From the NCBI GenBank assembly GCA_019638235.1, contig JAHBUE010000002.1, positions 1-64,000 on the forward strand: a stretch of 64,000 bases of DNA, in the 5' to 3' direction. The DNA comes from Cyclobacteriaceae bacterium. GTDB lineage: Bacteria > Bacteroidota > Bacteroidia > Cytophagales > Cyclobacteriaceae. The first letter of the stretch is position 1. Each line of letters opens with the position of its first letter. The notes under the pieces were generated by a model, which was not told the origin of the DNA, ran no database searches, and worked only from the letters and a program-made list of their open reading frames with translations. The position numbers and the translations under genes are program-made. Shown here one piece after another: positions 42,633-52,500 of this stretch.

Positions 42633-42809
42633 CTATGTGGACACAGAACAAGGAGTTGGGGTTAGAGTTTCATTAGAAAAGACACCTTTGTATTTATCAG
42701 AAAGCTTAGGCTTGGCTATATCAATATTCTCTTTTAATACTTTAATCAGGCGTAACTCTTCCAACTCACACAAAAGCTTTACCGCCTTTTGGTTGGTTAA
42801 TTGTATAAG
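42633..42809 (-). pseudogene. Remnant of a small antitoxin-like protein
   Basis: An open stretch without a start codon encodes QKAVKLLCELEELRLIKVL followed by an Asn-Ile block and KLSDKYKGVFSNET. The pattern (helix, then LSDKYKGVFS) resembles C-terminal parts of small Bacteroidota antitoxin-type proteins, with the final tail replaced by unrelated sequence and the N-terminus cut by TAG. The match is from memory and weak. The rest of 42620-42893 shows no gene. Confidence 0.3.
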
Positions 42810-42893
42810 CTATCGTGCCTTTCATCTTTCTGTGCCTTTGATACACAGGAAACTTAACAAAAAACCATTCATAAAAATAAACCGAATAATAAT

Positions 42894-43256
42894 TCAATAT
42901 TGTCCGGTACGCAACAAAACTAACGTACAGGCTTCGGTTGTGTCAATGCCTTTTTCGTTTGCTAATTTTTCAAACACAGGGTTTTCCGTTCCTGGATTAA
43001 AAATTATTCTGTTGGGTTTCAATCCCAGAATATAGTCGTACCATTCGGGTTGATGACGCGGGCCAATGTAAAGCGTAACCGTATCAACATCATCAATCGC
43101 GGGCTTGGCGCGAATATCAAGTATTTCTTTTCCAAACACGATACCCTTTTTAATACCGACAGGCACAAAATCCTGATTATTTTCTGTAAGCATTTCGGCA
43201 GCCAAATAAGCATACCGCGAAGGGTCAGGTGTTGCACCGATAATAACTGTTTTCAT
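42894..43256 (-). CDS. CoA-binding domain protein
   Basis: 120 residues, single Rossmann domain. The start MKTVIIGATPDPSRYAY and the block IIFNPGTENP are those of CoA_binding_2/YccU-like proteins. It binds a CoA-type nucleotide in other members; the role is unknown. It begins 4 bases into the end of the upstream FAD gene (overlap at 43253-43256), so the two are co-transcribed. Confidence 0.9.
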   Translation of the reverse strand: MKTVIIGATPDPSRYAYLAAEMLTENNQDFVPVGIKKGIVFGKEILDIRAKPAIDDVDTVTLYIGPRHQPEWYDYILGLKPNRIIFNPGTENPVFEKLANEKGIDTTEACTLVLLRTGQY

Positions 43257-44836
43257 TTTCTATGTTTTACTCCAATCATTAAACAAACAGCCTCCGCACA
43301 TCGTTCACCGTCCATAGCCGCAGATACAATTCCTCCGGCATAGCCTGCACCCTCTCCGCACGGAAACAAACCTTTTACTTGCGGATGCTCAAGCGTTTCG
43401 CGGTGGCGGGGAATGCGAACCGGTGATGAGGTGCGGCTTTCAACACCCACTACCTGCGCTTCGTTTGTAAGATAACTCTTCATCTTTGACCCGAAATTTT
43501 TAAAGCCCTGCCGCAGCGATTCAGCAATAAACTTTGGTAACACTTCTTTCAAATCAACTGATTTCAATCCGGGTTGATATGAGGTATCAAGCAACGAAGC
43601 GGAAAACTTCGACTCAACAAAATCAACCAGCCGTTGAGCCGGGGCCATCTGTGTTCCTCCGGCTACGCTGCAAGCTCGCTGTTCAATTTCCGCCTGAAAG
43701 TGCATCCCCGCCAGGGGGCCGAATTGTGAATAGGGTTTGAAATCTTCTTCGCTCACCGAAACAACAATACCGGAATTGGCAAAACGTGAATCCCGCCTTG
43801 ACGGACTCATGCCGTTTACCACAACTTCACCGGGCGCTGTTGCAGCCGGAACGATAAACCCGCCCGGGCACATACAAAATGAAAACACACCACGCTGCTG
43901 CCCGTTAACAGTTGCCTGATGCACCAATGCGTAAGACGAAGCGGGTAAGTATGGCCCACGATTAACGGGGCAATGATATTGAATCCGGTCGATTAGCTGC
44001 TGGGCGTGCTCTACCCGCAACCCTAAAGCAAAAGGCTTTTGCTCAATCAGAATTTTATGCACATGGAGCAGTTCAAAAATATCGCGGGCTGAATGACCGG
44101 TTGCCAGGATTACGGCATCACCGGAAAATATTTCACCGGAAAGAGTTTTAACACCTTTAAGTTGATTGTCCGTTATTACAAAATCTGTAACCCGTGTGTT
44201 GAAATGAATTTCTCCGCCCGCTCCCAAAATACTTTTCCTGATTTCTTCGATTAACTTCGGCAACTTGTTTGTTCCGATATGCGGATGCGCATCAAAAAGA
44301 ATTTCTTCCTTTGCACCGTGCGCAACCAATATTTCCATAATACGCGCAACATCGCCACGTTTTTTTGAGCGGGTGTAAAGTTTTCCATCCGAATAGGTTC
44401 CGGATCCCCCTTCGCCAAAACAATAATTTGAGTCGGGATTAACGATATGCTCTTTATTAATCGCAGCGAGGTCGCGCCTGCGTGCGCGCACGTCAGCGCC
44501 ACGCTCAAGTATTACAGGCTTAATACCATGTTCAATCAGCCGTAAGGCGGCAAATAAACCCGCAGGCCCTGAGCCGACAATCACAACGCTACGCGCGTTT
44601 TGTACATCCGGGTAATTGCGCGTATAGGTTATCAACGGCTTTTTGTGTGAAGACGAAAACACTTCGCATTGCACGCGCACTACTATTTTTTTTCCGCGCG
44701 CGTCAACAGAACGCTTAACGGGTCGCACCCAATAGTCGCCATCCTGCTGTAAGCCAAGTTTTTCATACAAAGAAGTTTGAAAACGGGCATCATCAAATGC
44801 CTCTTCGGGCGAAAGAATAATTTCCTGTAATGACAT
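43253..44836 (-). CDS. FAD-dependent dehydrogenase (COG2509 type)
   Basis: 527 residues. FAD-binding VVIVGSGPAGLFAALRLIE near residue 84, preceded by an 80-residue N-terminal domain typical of this uncharacterised family. Further blocks: GGSGTYSDGKLYTRSK (about 160), ILATGHSARDIFELL (about 240), and the C-terminal GLFPCGEGAGYAGGIVSAAM. Widely conserved, with unknown substrate. Four-base overlap with the CoA-binding gene. Confidence 0.92.
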   Translation of the reverse strand: MSLQEIILSPEEAFDDARFQTSLYEKLGLQQDGDYWVRPVKRSVDARGKKIVVRVQCEVFSSSHKKPLITYTRNYPDVQNARSVVIVGSGPAGLFAALRLIEHGIKPVILERGADVRARRRDLAAINKEHIVNPDSNYCFGEGGSGTYSDGKLYTRSKKRGDVARIMEILVAHGAKEEILFDAHPHIGTNKLPKLIEEIRKSILGAGGEIHFNTRVTDFVITDNQLKGVKTLSGEIFSGDAVILATGHSARDIFELLHVHKILIEQKPFALGLRVEHAQQLIDRIQYHCPVNRGPYLPASSYALVHQATVNGQQRGVFSFCMCPGGFIVPAATAPGEVVVNGMSPSRRDSRFANSGIVVSVSEEDFKPYSQFGPLAGMHFQAEIEQRACSVAGGTQMAPAQRLVDFVESKFSASLLDTSYQPGLKSVDLKEVLPKFIAESLRQGFKNFGSKMKSYLTNEAQVVGVESRTSSPVRIPRHRETLEHPQVKGLFPCGEGAGYAGGIVSAAMDGERCAEAVCLMIGVKHRK

Positions 44837-44873
44837 AACGGAAGGGAGTTAACCTTCAATGGCGCAAATATAC

Positions 44874-45007
44874 TACAAGCCATCTCAAAAATCATATAGA
44901 ACAAATTTGTCATTCCGGGCTTGACCCGGAATCTGTTTTTTTTTGGCTTTTTTACGGGATCGCGGATCAAGTCCGCGATGACAACCTGATTTTTGAGATG
45001 GCTTGTA
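44874..45007 (+). repeat. 134-bp palindromic (MITE/REP-like) element
   Basis: Perfect 21-bp terminal inverted repeats at 44874-44894 and 44987-45007 (start ACAAGCCATCTCAAAAATCA). Inside are two GC-rich hairpins: ATTCCGGG-CTTGA-CCCGGAAT and TCGCGGA-TCAAG-TCCGCGA. Such CTTGACCCGGAATC and GATCAAGTCCGCGATGACA motifs recur in many bacterial genomes as dispersed repeats. No coding sequence within. It lies between the FAD and MORN genes and could also act as a bidirectional terminator. Confidence 0.75.
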
Positions 45008-45090
45008 CTACGTTCATTATTTAGGCAACATGGATTGATAGACTGTTTATGTCTAACATAACAATGTTTAAACCACGTAGTACATAGTAG

Positions 45091-46878
45091 CTACCGATAC
45101 GGAAATACATTGCCTATGTTAAGCCCGAATGTAAACGTGGTAATAAGTTTATCCTGGTCAACATTCTGAAAATAGCTGGCGCTCATCTCGTCAACAACAA
45201 CAGTACGATACCCGATACCGGCAGCGCCATAAAGGTCAATGGTAAATCCGCTGGCGTTGCTGCGCTGAATGATGCGGTAGCCCAACATAACACCATACTC
45301 AATACGCTGGTCGGGGGCTGTAACCGTGATGATGCTTTCGGGGGTTGCATTAAAGATTACATTGGTAAAGTGCCCAAGGTTGGTAAACCGTACCTGATGA
45401 CCGAAATACCACATTCCGGCTTTTACAGGATTATAAAATTTTTGTTTTATAGAAATGCTGTAACCCCGCTCGAATAATTTATAGGGTGTTACTTTTTCGT
45501 CTGCTTCAAAAAACGGGTTGCGGATGCCGATAAACTCGAAGGAATGCCCAAGTCTTTCCTGCGAATAAAATTCAACGGCCATCGGGAAACGGCCGGCAAA
45601 CATCAGCACCGGGTTTCCTTCTACAATAACACCTTTATACTCATTAACGCGCGGCACAAAATAAGGAAACGTGTTGCCGGTAGCGGGCTTTGCTTTCTGG
45701 TTGCGTTCTGCCAATTCGGTAATCTCTTTTGCAAGGTTGGGTTGGTTGTTATAGTACGGTTTGTAGTAACCCGATAGTGTTCCATCACGTTCATACAACT
45801 CCCACGTGCCAATTCGTTTATCGCCATCTATTTCACCGCGTGTTTGCAGCGAGCCATCCGGGTAATAACCAAAATAAGTTCCTTTGCCATTTTGAAATTC
45901 GCACTCCCCTTCTTTCTTTCCATCTTCATAAAAATACTCCCACTTGCCTTCGCGCATATCTTCTTTCATGGCGCCTTTCGATTTCAGCTTGCCGCTGATA
46001 TAATACTCGCGATATTCACCGGAGCCTTTATCGTAGGTTATTTCACTAAGCAATTTTCCGTTTGAAGAAAATGAACTCCAATACCCGTTTTTCTGTCCGC
46101 CTAAATATTCTCCTGATGAACTTATTGTTCCATCTTCAAAATAGTATTCCCATTTTCCAACAGGCGCATCATGTTCATAAGTTCCACGTACTGCCAACTT
46201 ACCCGATTCAAAATAGGTTAACCATTCACCGTGCTTCTTGCCGTTTTCGTAATCGCCTTCAACCTGTAACGTGCCGGAAGTTTCGTCATAAAAACGCCAA
46301 TGCCCTACATTGCGCACACCCGATTTAGGACCTTCGGCAGCTACCTTGCCGGAATGATAGTATTCGGTGTAGCGGCCATAATCATCCTTGTAATCTATTT
46401 CGCCTTTTTGAATACCATCTTCGTAAAACGAAATCCATAACCCTGTACGCTTGTTGTTTACATAAGCTCCTGTTTCTTTTATCTCTCCGTTTTCGTAATA
46501 GGCTTTCCATTCGCCTTCGCGCGCTTTTCCATTCACGGTGCCTTCCATGCTTTTCTGCCCGCTTTCATAAAAATATTCCCACAAGCCGTAGTTGGAATTT
46601 TGCCGCAAGGCTCCGCGCATTTTCAGGTTTCCCGATTCAAAGTAAAACTCCCATATTCCGGTTGTTTCGTTGTTAGTAAAATATCCTTTCGATTCCATGT
46701 TCCCGTTAAGGAAATACGAAACATAACGACCGTGCAGAATATTCCTGATAGTATCTTTAACCTGGTACACTTCCTTGATGTAACGCTTTTCGCGGTCGTG
46801 ATAGATTTGCCGGGTAAAAACCTGCGCATAGGTTTGAACCGAAAGAATAACGAAACCGATGAGGGCTAATCTTTTCAT
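45091..46878 (-). CDS. MORN-repeat protein with C-terminal beta-barrel-like domain
   Basis: 595 residues with signal peptide ending SVQTYAQ. From about 45 to 385 are some fourteen to fifteen MORN_2-type repeats of about 22 residues (pattern G-x-W-x-Y-Y-x-x-G-x-x-x-x-x-G), e.g. TGIWEFYFESGNLKMRG. The last 190 residues are strand-rich with GYGI/Tyr/Phe pattern, ending in NIGNVFPYR, and may form an outer-membrane barrel. The YwqK-like name 'antitoxin' is used for such repeats, but there is no toxin here. The role is unknown; cell-surface or cell-envelope interaction is inferred. Confidence 0.85.
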   Translation of the reverse strand: MKRLALIGFVILSVQTYAQVFTRQIYHDREKRYIKEVYQVKDTIRNILHGRYVSYFLNGNMESKGYFTNNETTGIWEFYFESGNLKMRGALRQNSNYGLWEYFYESGQKSMEGTVNGKAREGEWKAYYENGEIKETGAYVNNKRTGLWISFYEDGIQKGEIDYKDDYGRYTEYYHSGKVAAEGPKSGVRNVGHWRFYDETSGTLQVEGDYENGKKHGEWLTYFESGKLAVRGTYEHDAPVGKWEYYFEDGTISSSGEYLGGQKNGYWSSFSSNGKLLSEITYDKGSGEYREYYISGKLKSKGAMKEDMREGKWEYFYEDGKKEGECEFQNGKGTYFGYYPDGSLQTRGEIDGDKRIGTWELYERDGTLSGYYKPYYNNQPNLAKEITELAERNQKAKPATGNTFPYFVPRVNEYKGVIVEGNPVLMFAGRFPMAVEFYSQERLGHSFEFIGIRNPFFEADEKVTPYKLFERGYSISIKQKFYNPVKAGMWYFGHQVRFTNLGHFTNVIFNATPESIITVTAPDQRIEYGVMLGYRIIQRSNASGFTIDLYGAAGIGYRTVVVDEMSASYFQNVDQDKLITTFTFGLNIGNVFPYR

Positions 46879-46935
46879 CTTTAAAAGACTACCGAAAGAT
46901 ACGATAAGAAATTTAAGATTTTAGATTCGCAACTG

Positions 46936-47880
46936 CTACTTACGGATGAAGGCAGCCTTACCCCACTCTGCCTTTTCGGTTTCGTTCCAAAGTTCAGGAA
47001 AGAAGATTATGCGCTGGAAGCGGGGCGGAAGATATTTCTGCCAATTTGTGCCCCCGGTGGCTTTAATATCTTCCGGGTCTTTTTCAAGGTAATGCGCAGC
47101 CGACTTCATGTGCGCCAACGGCCACAGCACATTTGCGAGTGTATCAAACTCCCGCAACCGCGTAATTACACGCTGGTTTCCTTCAAAATGTTTTTTGTAA
47201 AGATGATACAGGTTTCGGTTTGTAAGGGATAAGCTCAACTCACTAAATTCATCTAAATATTTTTTCTCGAATTGCTGAAGTGTAAGGGTTTTCTTGCCGG
47301 TGGCTAATTCAGTAGCTCCGCTTCGCCAATACAATCGTTCAAAAACCGGGTCAATATTTTTCGGGTCGGTAATGTACTGCCTGTCTTTTTCGGCAACGAG
47401 GTTTATAGGGTCAGTGGCATAAAATTCAATTACTCTATATTGTGCCGATTGAAATCCGCTTGCCGGGAGCAACGACATACGGAATTTCAAAAACTGTTCG
47501 CGCTCCATTCCCTTAACCATAATATCGAATGAATTTTCCAGGTGATTGAAATACCGGTTCACCCGGTCTAACCGTTCAATAAAAAATTTCTCGTCCGGGT
47601 TTTCTGCCGAGGTGATTTGCTCCAGTTCAAGAATTACCAACCTGAAATAAAGCTCGGTTATCTGATGATAGATAATAAAAATATGCTCGTCCGGGAAACT
47701 GGTTTTCGGGTTTTGCAAGCTCAACAGCGTATCAAGGTGAATGTAATCCCAATAGGTGAGGTAATCGGAATACAGCAATCCGTCTAAGTAAGACGATAAG
47801 TCCTGCCCCATTACGTCATACTTTTCCTGGAGCTTTTTAAGTTGGGTCAGTAATTCGGGGTTAATTTTCTGTTCGTCCAT
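46936..47880 (-). CDS. Tryptophan 2,3-dioxygenase family protein
   Basis: 314 residues, all-alpha haem dioxygenase fold. Recognised by YWDYIHLDTLLSLQNP, EHIFIIYHQITELYFRL, FRMSLLPASGFQSAQYR and the haem-His region LWPLAHMKSAAHYL, followed by ATGGTNWQKYLPPRFQ, which replaces the GTGGSSG loop of classical TDO. It probably opens the indole ring of tryptophan to N-formylkynurenine. The gene is divergent from a glutaryl-CoA dehydrogenase gene 56 bases away, the last step of the same catabolic route. Confidence 0.9.
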   Translation of the reverse strand: MDEQKINPELLTQLKKLQEKYDVMGQDLSSYLDGLLYSDYLTYWDYIHLDTLLSLQNPKTSFPDEHIFIIYHQITELYFRLVILELEQITSAENPDEKFFIERLDRVNRYFNHLENSFDIMVKGMEREQFLKFRMSLLPASGFQSAQYRVIEFYATDPINLVAEKDRQYITDPKNIDPVFERLYWRSGATELATGKKTLTLQQFEKKYLDEFSELSLSLTNRNLYHLYKKHFEGNQRVITRLREFDTLANVLWPLAHMKSAAHYLEKDPEDIKATGGTNWQKYLPPRFQRIIFFPELWNETEKAEWGKAAFIRK

Positions 47881-47936
47881 AATACTACGGATTTAAAAAC
47901 GCTTTACTAAATTGCACGCTAATTAAACAAAATCTT

Positions 47937-49145
47937 ATGGCTCAGGAGCAAAAAGCAGCAAAATCAATGAAACAAGACGTGTTTGAACACCCGGATTTTT
48001 ATGCAATTGACAGTCTGCTTACCGAAGAACACAAACTCATCAGAAGCTCCATCCGCGATTTTGTAAAAAAGGAAATCAGCCCCTACATTGAAGACTGGGC
48101 ACAACGTGCACATTTTCCTTATGAAATAGTAAAGAAGTTTGGCGATATAGGCGCCTTTGGGCCAACTATACCAACCGAGTATGGCGGTGGCGGATTAGAC
48201 TATATTTCGTATGGGTTGATTATGCAGGAGATTGAACGCGGAGATTCAGGTATGCGCTCTACGGCCTCAGTGCAGGGGTCATTGGTTATGTACCCTATTT
48301 ATAAATTCGGAAGTGAAGAACAACGCAAAAAATACCTGCCCAAACTTGGGTCGGGCGAGTGGCTGGGTTGTTTCGGCCTTACCGAACCCGACCATGGCTC
48401 GAACCCCTCCGGGATGGTTACTAATTTTAAAGATATGGGCGACCATTATTTATTGAATGGTGCCAAGATGTGGATATCCAATTCGCCCAAAGCCGATGTA
48501 GCCGTAGTATGGGCCAAGAACGAAGAAGGCCGTATTCACGGCTTGATAGTGGAACGCGGTATGGAAGGTTTTTCTACCCCCGAAACACATGGCAAATGGT
48601 CGTTGCGTGCGAGCACAACCGGTGAACTTGTTTTTGATAATGTTAAAGTTCCAAAAGAAAATTTACTGCCCGGCAAAAGCGGGTTGGGCGCACCCATGAT
48701 GTGCCTTGACTCGGCACGTTACGGCATTGCCTGGGGCGCTGTTGGCGCGGCTATGGATTGCTATGATTCTGCAAGACGTTATGCGTTGGAGCGCATTCAG
48801 TTCGGAAAGCCTATTGCATCGTTTCAGTTAGTACAAAAGAAACTGGCAGAAATGCTTACCGAAATCACCAAGGCGCAACTGCTAAACTGGCGACTTGGCA
48901 CATTAATGAATGAGGGTAAAGCGACCACTGCACAAATCTCGCTTGCGAAGAGAAACAATATTGAAATTGCCCTTGAGATAGCCCGTGAAGCACGGCAAAT
49001 TCACGGTGGCATGGGCATCACCGGTGAATACCCCATTATGCGCCACATGGCCAACCTTGAGTCGGTAGTAACGTACGAGGGCACACACGACATACACCTG
49101 CTGATTCTGGGTAAGGAGATTACAGGAATACAGGCGTTTGTTTAA
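47937..49145 (+). CDS. gcdH: Acyl-CoA dehydrogenase, glutaryl-CoA dehydrogenase type
   Basis: 402 residues. FAD/substrate signatures CFGLTEPDHGSNPSG, RIHGGMGITGEYPIMRHMANL-like (RQIHGGMGITGEY) and the catalytic Glu in VVTYEGTHDIHLLILG. RSTASVQGSLVMYPI (about 104-118) is characteristic of glutaryl-CoA dehydrogenases, which oxidise and decarboxylate glutaryl-CoA to crotonyl-CoA in lysine and tryptophan degradation. The N-terminus has a short basic lead (MAQEQKAAKSMKQD). Confidence 0.92.
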   Translation: MAQEQKAAKSMKQDVFEHPDFYAIDSLLTEEHKLIRSSIRDFVKKEISPYIEDWAQRAHFPYEIVKKFGDIGAFGPTIPTEYGGGGLDYISYGLIMQEIERGDSGMRSTASVQGSLVMYPIYKFGSEEQRKKYLPKLGSGEWLGCFGLTEPDHGSNPSGMVTNFKDMGDHYLLNGAKMWISNSPKADVAVVWAKNEEGRIHGLIVERGMEGFSTPETHGKWSLRASTTGELVFDNVKVPKENLLPGKSGLGAPMMCLDSARYGIAWGAVGAAMDCYDSARRYALERIQFGKPIASFQLVQKKLAEMLTEITKAQLLNWRLGTLMNEGKATTAQISLAKRNNIEIALEIAREARQIHGGMGITGEYPIMRHMANLESVVTYEGTHDIHLLILGKEITGIQAFV

Positions 49146-49440
49146 TGCTTGTGCTTAAATATCCTTTAATCAGGGTTACATAACTATCTAAAAATCAGCC
49201 TTACAAGATGTTTGAAATGCTCAAAATCAGAGCTTTCGTTTGCCCTATATTTCATCGTACTACTCAATAATAATTAATACCTGTTAGCTGATTTCTATTT
49301 GCATCGGTTCGCAACTGATTGCATAAATTTTTCTTCCGAAAACGTTTGTCCTCCTTTTTTGAGCCATTTACCCCCCTTCTGATACTTGCCGATAGTTGAC
49401 CTTACCGACAGATTAAAATGAAAAACAGGGTTAAGGATGT
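49146..49440. other. Leader region of the mannan utilization locus
   Basis: About 295 bases without a convincing gene between gcdH and a small ORF. It should contain the promoter of the SusC-led operon and the binding site for the hybrid regulator encoded at 59455, but I see no clear -33/-7 pair or direct repeat. TATATTTCATCGTACTACTC near 49248 is AT-rich and a weak candidate only. Confidence 0.4.
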
Positions 49441-49569
49441 ATGGACACCATGCGTACTAAATTCAGAAAGTTGCTTCGTAATGAACGCTTCCTAAAGCGC
49501 CTCGAAATAGGCATTGGAATTTTTGCGCTGGTGTTCATCCTTATTCTGCTTCGCATTTTTTTCTACTAA
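49441..49569 (+). CDS. 42-residue single-pass membrane protein before susC
   Basis: ATG at 49441 (or 49450) preceded by AAGGAT; 42 codons to TAA at 49567-49569. A basic N-terminus (RTKFRKLLRNERFLKR) is followed by one hydrophobic helix (IGIGIFALVFILILLRIFFY). It ends 25 bases before the SusC start. I know no family; it might be an inner-membrane peptide or a leader ORF. The ribosome-binding sequence and lysine/arginine-then-helix make-up argue that it is real. Confidence 0.5.
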   Translation: MDTMRTKFRKLLRNERFLKRLEIGIGIFALVFILILLRIFFY

Positions 49570-49594
49570 ACCTTAACACCCTAAACCCATCATT

Positions 49595-52500
49595 ATGAGA
49601 AAATTGTTTTTACTGAAAAACAAACTGCGGATAGCCGGCCTGTTGGCGTGCCTGTTGTTTGCAGGGTCACAGGCCATAGCTCAGACTGCTATCGTCAGTG
49701 GAGTTGTAAAAGACCCATCCGGAGAAGGGATGCCCGCTGTTAACGTTCTGATTAAAGGATCATTAACAGGTGTTACTACGGATCCTACCGGTAAGTTCAG
49801 CATTGAGGCGTCACCCCAGGACATACTGGTATTCTCCTTCATCGGGTACAGCACGCAAGAGGTGAAAGTCGGTAACCAAACCGTACTAAACATTACCATG
49901 CAGGAAGACATAACCTCGCTTCAGGAAGTTGTGGTGATCGGGTACGGTGCTCAGAAAAAGAGCGACCTTACCGGTGCTGTCTCTATTATATCTGGCAATG
50001 AACTCAGAAATACGGTTACTGCCAGTGTTGACCAGGCTTTGCAAGGCCGTGTTGCGGGGGTGCAGGTAACCCAAAATTCCGGGCAACCTGGTGGCGCTGT
50101 TTCCATCCGCATACGCGGAACAACCTCACTCACTCAAAGCAGCGAACCGCTGTATGTAATTGATGGTGTGCGTATGGGCGGCAATGCCGCTGGCATTACC
50201 GGTTTCGACTGGCAGGGTGGTTCGGGCGGACAACAGGGCGCCAGTGTAAACCCGTTGGCAACGCTTAACCCGAATGACATTGAAAGCATTAACGTTCTTA
50301 AAGATGCATCCGCATCAGCTATATACGGCTCGCAGGCGGCAAACGGTGTGATAATCATCACTACCAAACGCGGCAAACGAAACGAGGCTACGGTAAGCTA
50401 TGACGGCTTCTATGCCATGCAGGATGTCTATAAAACTTTTGACATGATGAACCTGCGTCAGTATGCAGATTATAATACCGAGGTGGCGCGGGAGATATTT
50501 CAGGATGAAGACCCGCGTTTTGCCGACCCCAGCATACTTGGTAAAGGTACGGATTGGCAGGCGGCAATTTTCCAGCCTGCACCCATGCAAAGCCATACCA
50601 TTAGCATATCGGGCGGAACAGATGCTACCAACTACTTAATATCCGCTGGCTACTTCTCGCAAGAAGGGATAATAATCGGCTCGAACTTTAACCGCTTTAA
50701 TTTACGCGCCAATGTAGATACCCAGATAAAGGACTGGATGCGTGTAGGTACCAGTCTTGCGCTTTCGCGGAAAGATGAAAGAATAACCTTGCAGGATGGT
50801 GGTGATGGTGTGATCTCGCAGGCTGCCCAAATGGCTCCGCACATCCCGGTAAAAAATTTCGATGGCACCTACGCAGGCCCCGATCAGGCCAACCAATCGG
50901 CCAACATAGGCTCCAACCCGGTGGCCCTTGCTTTGCTCCGTAACAATACCGTGCTGGCTAACCAGATGATAACCAACCTGTATGCCGAATTTAATATCAT
51001 TAAAGAATTAAAGTTCCGCTCTGAGATATCGGTAAACTATAATAACAATGTGAATATGTCATTTCAACCCACCTACGAGTGGGGACAAATCAAAAACATT
51101 ACAAGCCGGTTGAGTAATTCCTTAGGTCAGAGTTTCTTCTGGAGCTGGACAAATTATGCAACCTATTCTAAAACCTTCGGCAGCCATGAGATTACAGCGA
51201 TGGCCGGTACCGAAGCGCTGAAGAGCACATGGGATGGCTTTACTGCTTTTAAAATTGATGTACCTAACGACATTCCCGTAATGAACCAGGGCGTGGTGGC
51301 TACCCAATTGAACGATGGGTACAAAGGCTGGAACTCATTAGCCTCGTATATGGCCAGGGTTAATTATTCATTTTCCGATCGCTACCTGTTAACGGCCACC
51401 ATACGCAGAGACGGCTCATCGCGATTCGGCCCGGGCAACCGTTGGGGGTGGTTCCCGTCTGTTTCTGCGGGATGGAAACTATCAGGAGAAAATTTCCTTT
51501 CGCAGGTTGATGCCGTTAGCAGCTTAAAATTAAGAGCAGGCTGGGGCCTGGTGGGTAACCAGGAAATTGGTGAGTATCGTTTTGGCTCATCGCTGGCTAC
51601 TGAAATTACATATTTCGGCACAGGTGTTCGCAACAATGCCTATTCCAATCCACTGCTAAAGTGGGAGTCAACCGAAATGCTTAACGTAGGTGTCGATCTG
51701 GAATTATTTGGCGGTCGCGTAGAATTTGCCGGTGAGATTTACAAGAAGCTTACTAATGACCTGTTACTAACTGTTACCCTGCCAGCCACCTTTGGTACAC
51801 GGGTACAAGGCCCTTCTGCCAACGTGGGCAGCATGGAAAACAAAGGTGTTGAGCTTTCGCTTAACACCGTGAATATCGACAAGGGTAAATTGAAATGGAC
51901 AACCAACGCTAACGTTACCATAAACCGTAATAAGGTAACGAAGTTGGCCGGGGCAGACCTCACCCGTAACCTCTACTGGTATACAGGCTTTGAAACAGCT
52001 TCGCGCACAACGGTAGGTCGCCCCGTTGGCATGTTCTATGGCTATATAATGGAAGGCATCTTTACGTCAAAAGAAGAAATCGCAAATCATGCCGTACAAA
52101 TACCCAATTCAGCAGAGCCGGGTACAAACCTGATTGATCGCTCCACAGGGTTATGGTTGGGCGATGTGAAATGGAAAGACATCAGCGGCCCGGACGGTGT
52201 ACCGGACGGAATTATTGATGCGCACGATCAAACCTTTATTGGCGACCCGAACCCCGACTGGACGTTTGGTTTCAATAACTCGGTAAGCTATGGGCCTTTC
52301 TCATTAGATGTGTACCTGATCGGCTCCATAGGCGGAGAAATTCTGAACTATTCAAGAGCGCGTAACGAACAAATGTATTACCGGTTCGATAACCAGTCTG
52401 CTTCAGTAGTTAATCGTGCCCGTACCGAGCTGATTAACCCGGAATTCGGAGACCCCAGGAGTATTGATGATGTGCGCCTGATAAATCCCAACACCAACAT

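Noticed and set aside
42637-43035. Plus-strand frame of 132 codons
   Set aside because: It runs over the start of no gene, overlaps the clear CoA-binding gene on the other strand, has no recognisable domain and poor start context.
44683-44970. Minus-strand frame reaching into the palindromic element
   Set aside because: It overlaps the FAD dehydrogenase start in another frame and its N-terminal part is made from the repeat hairpins.
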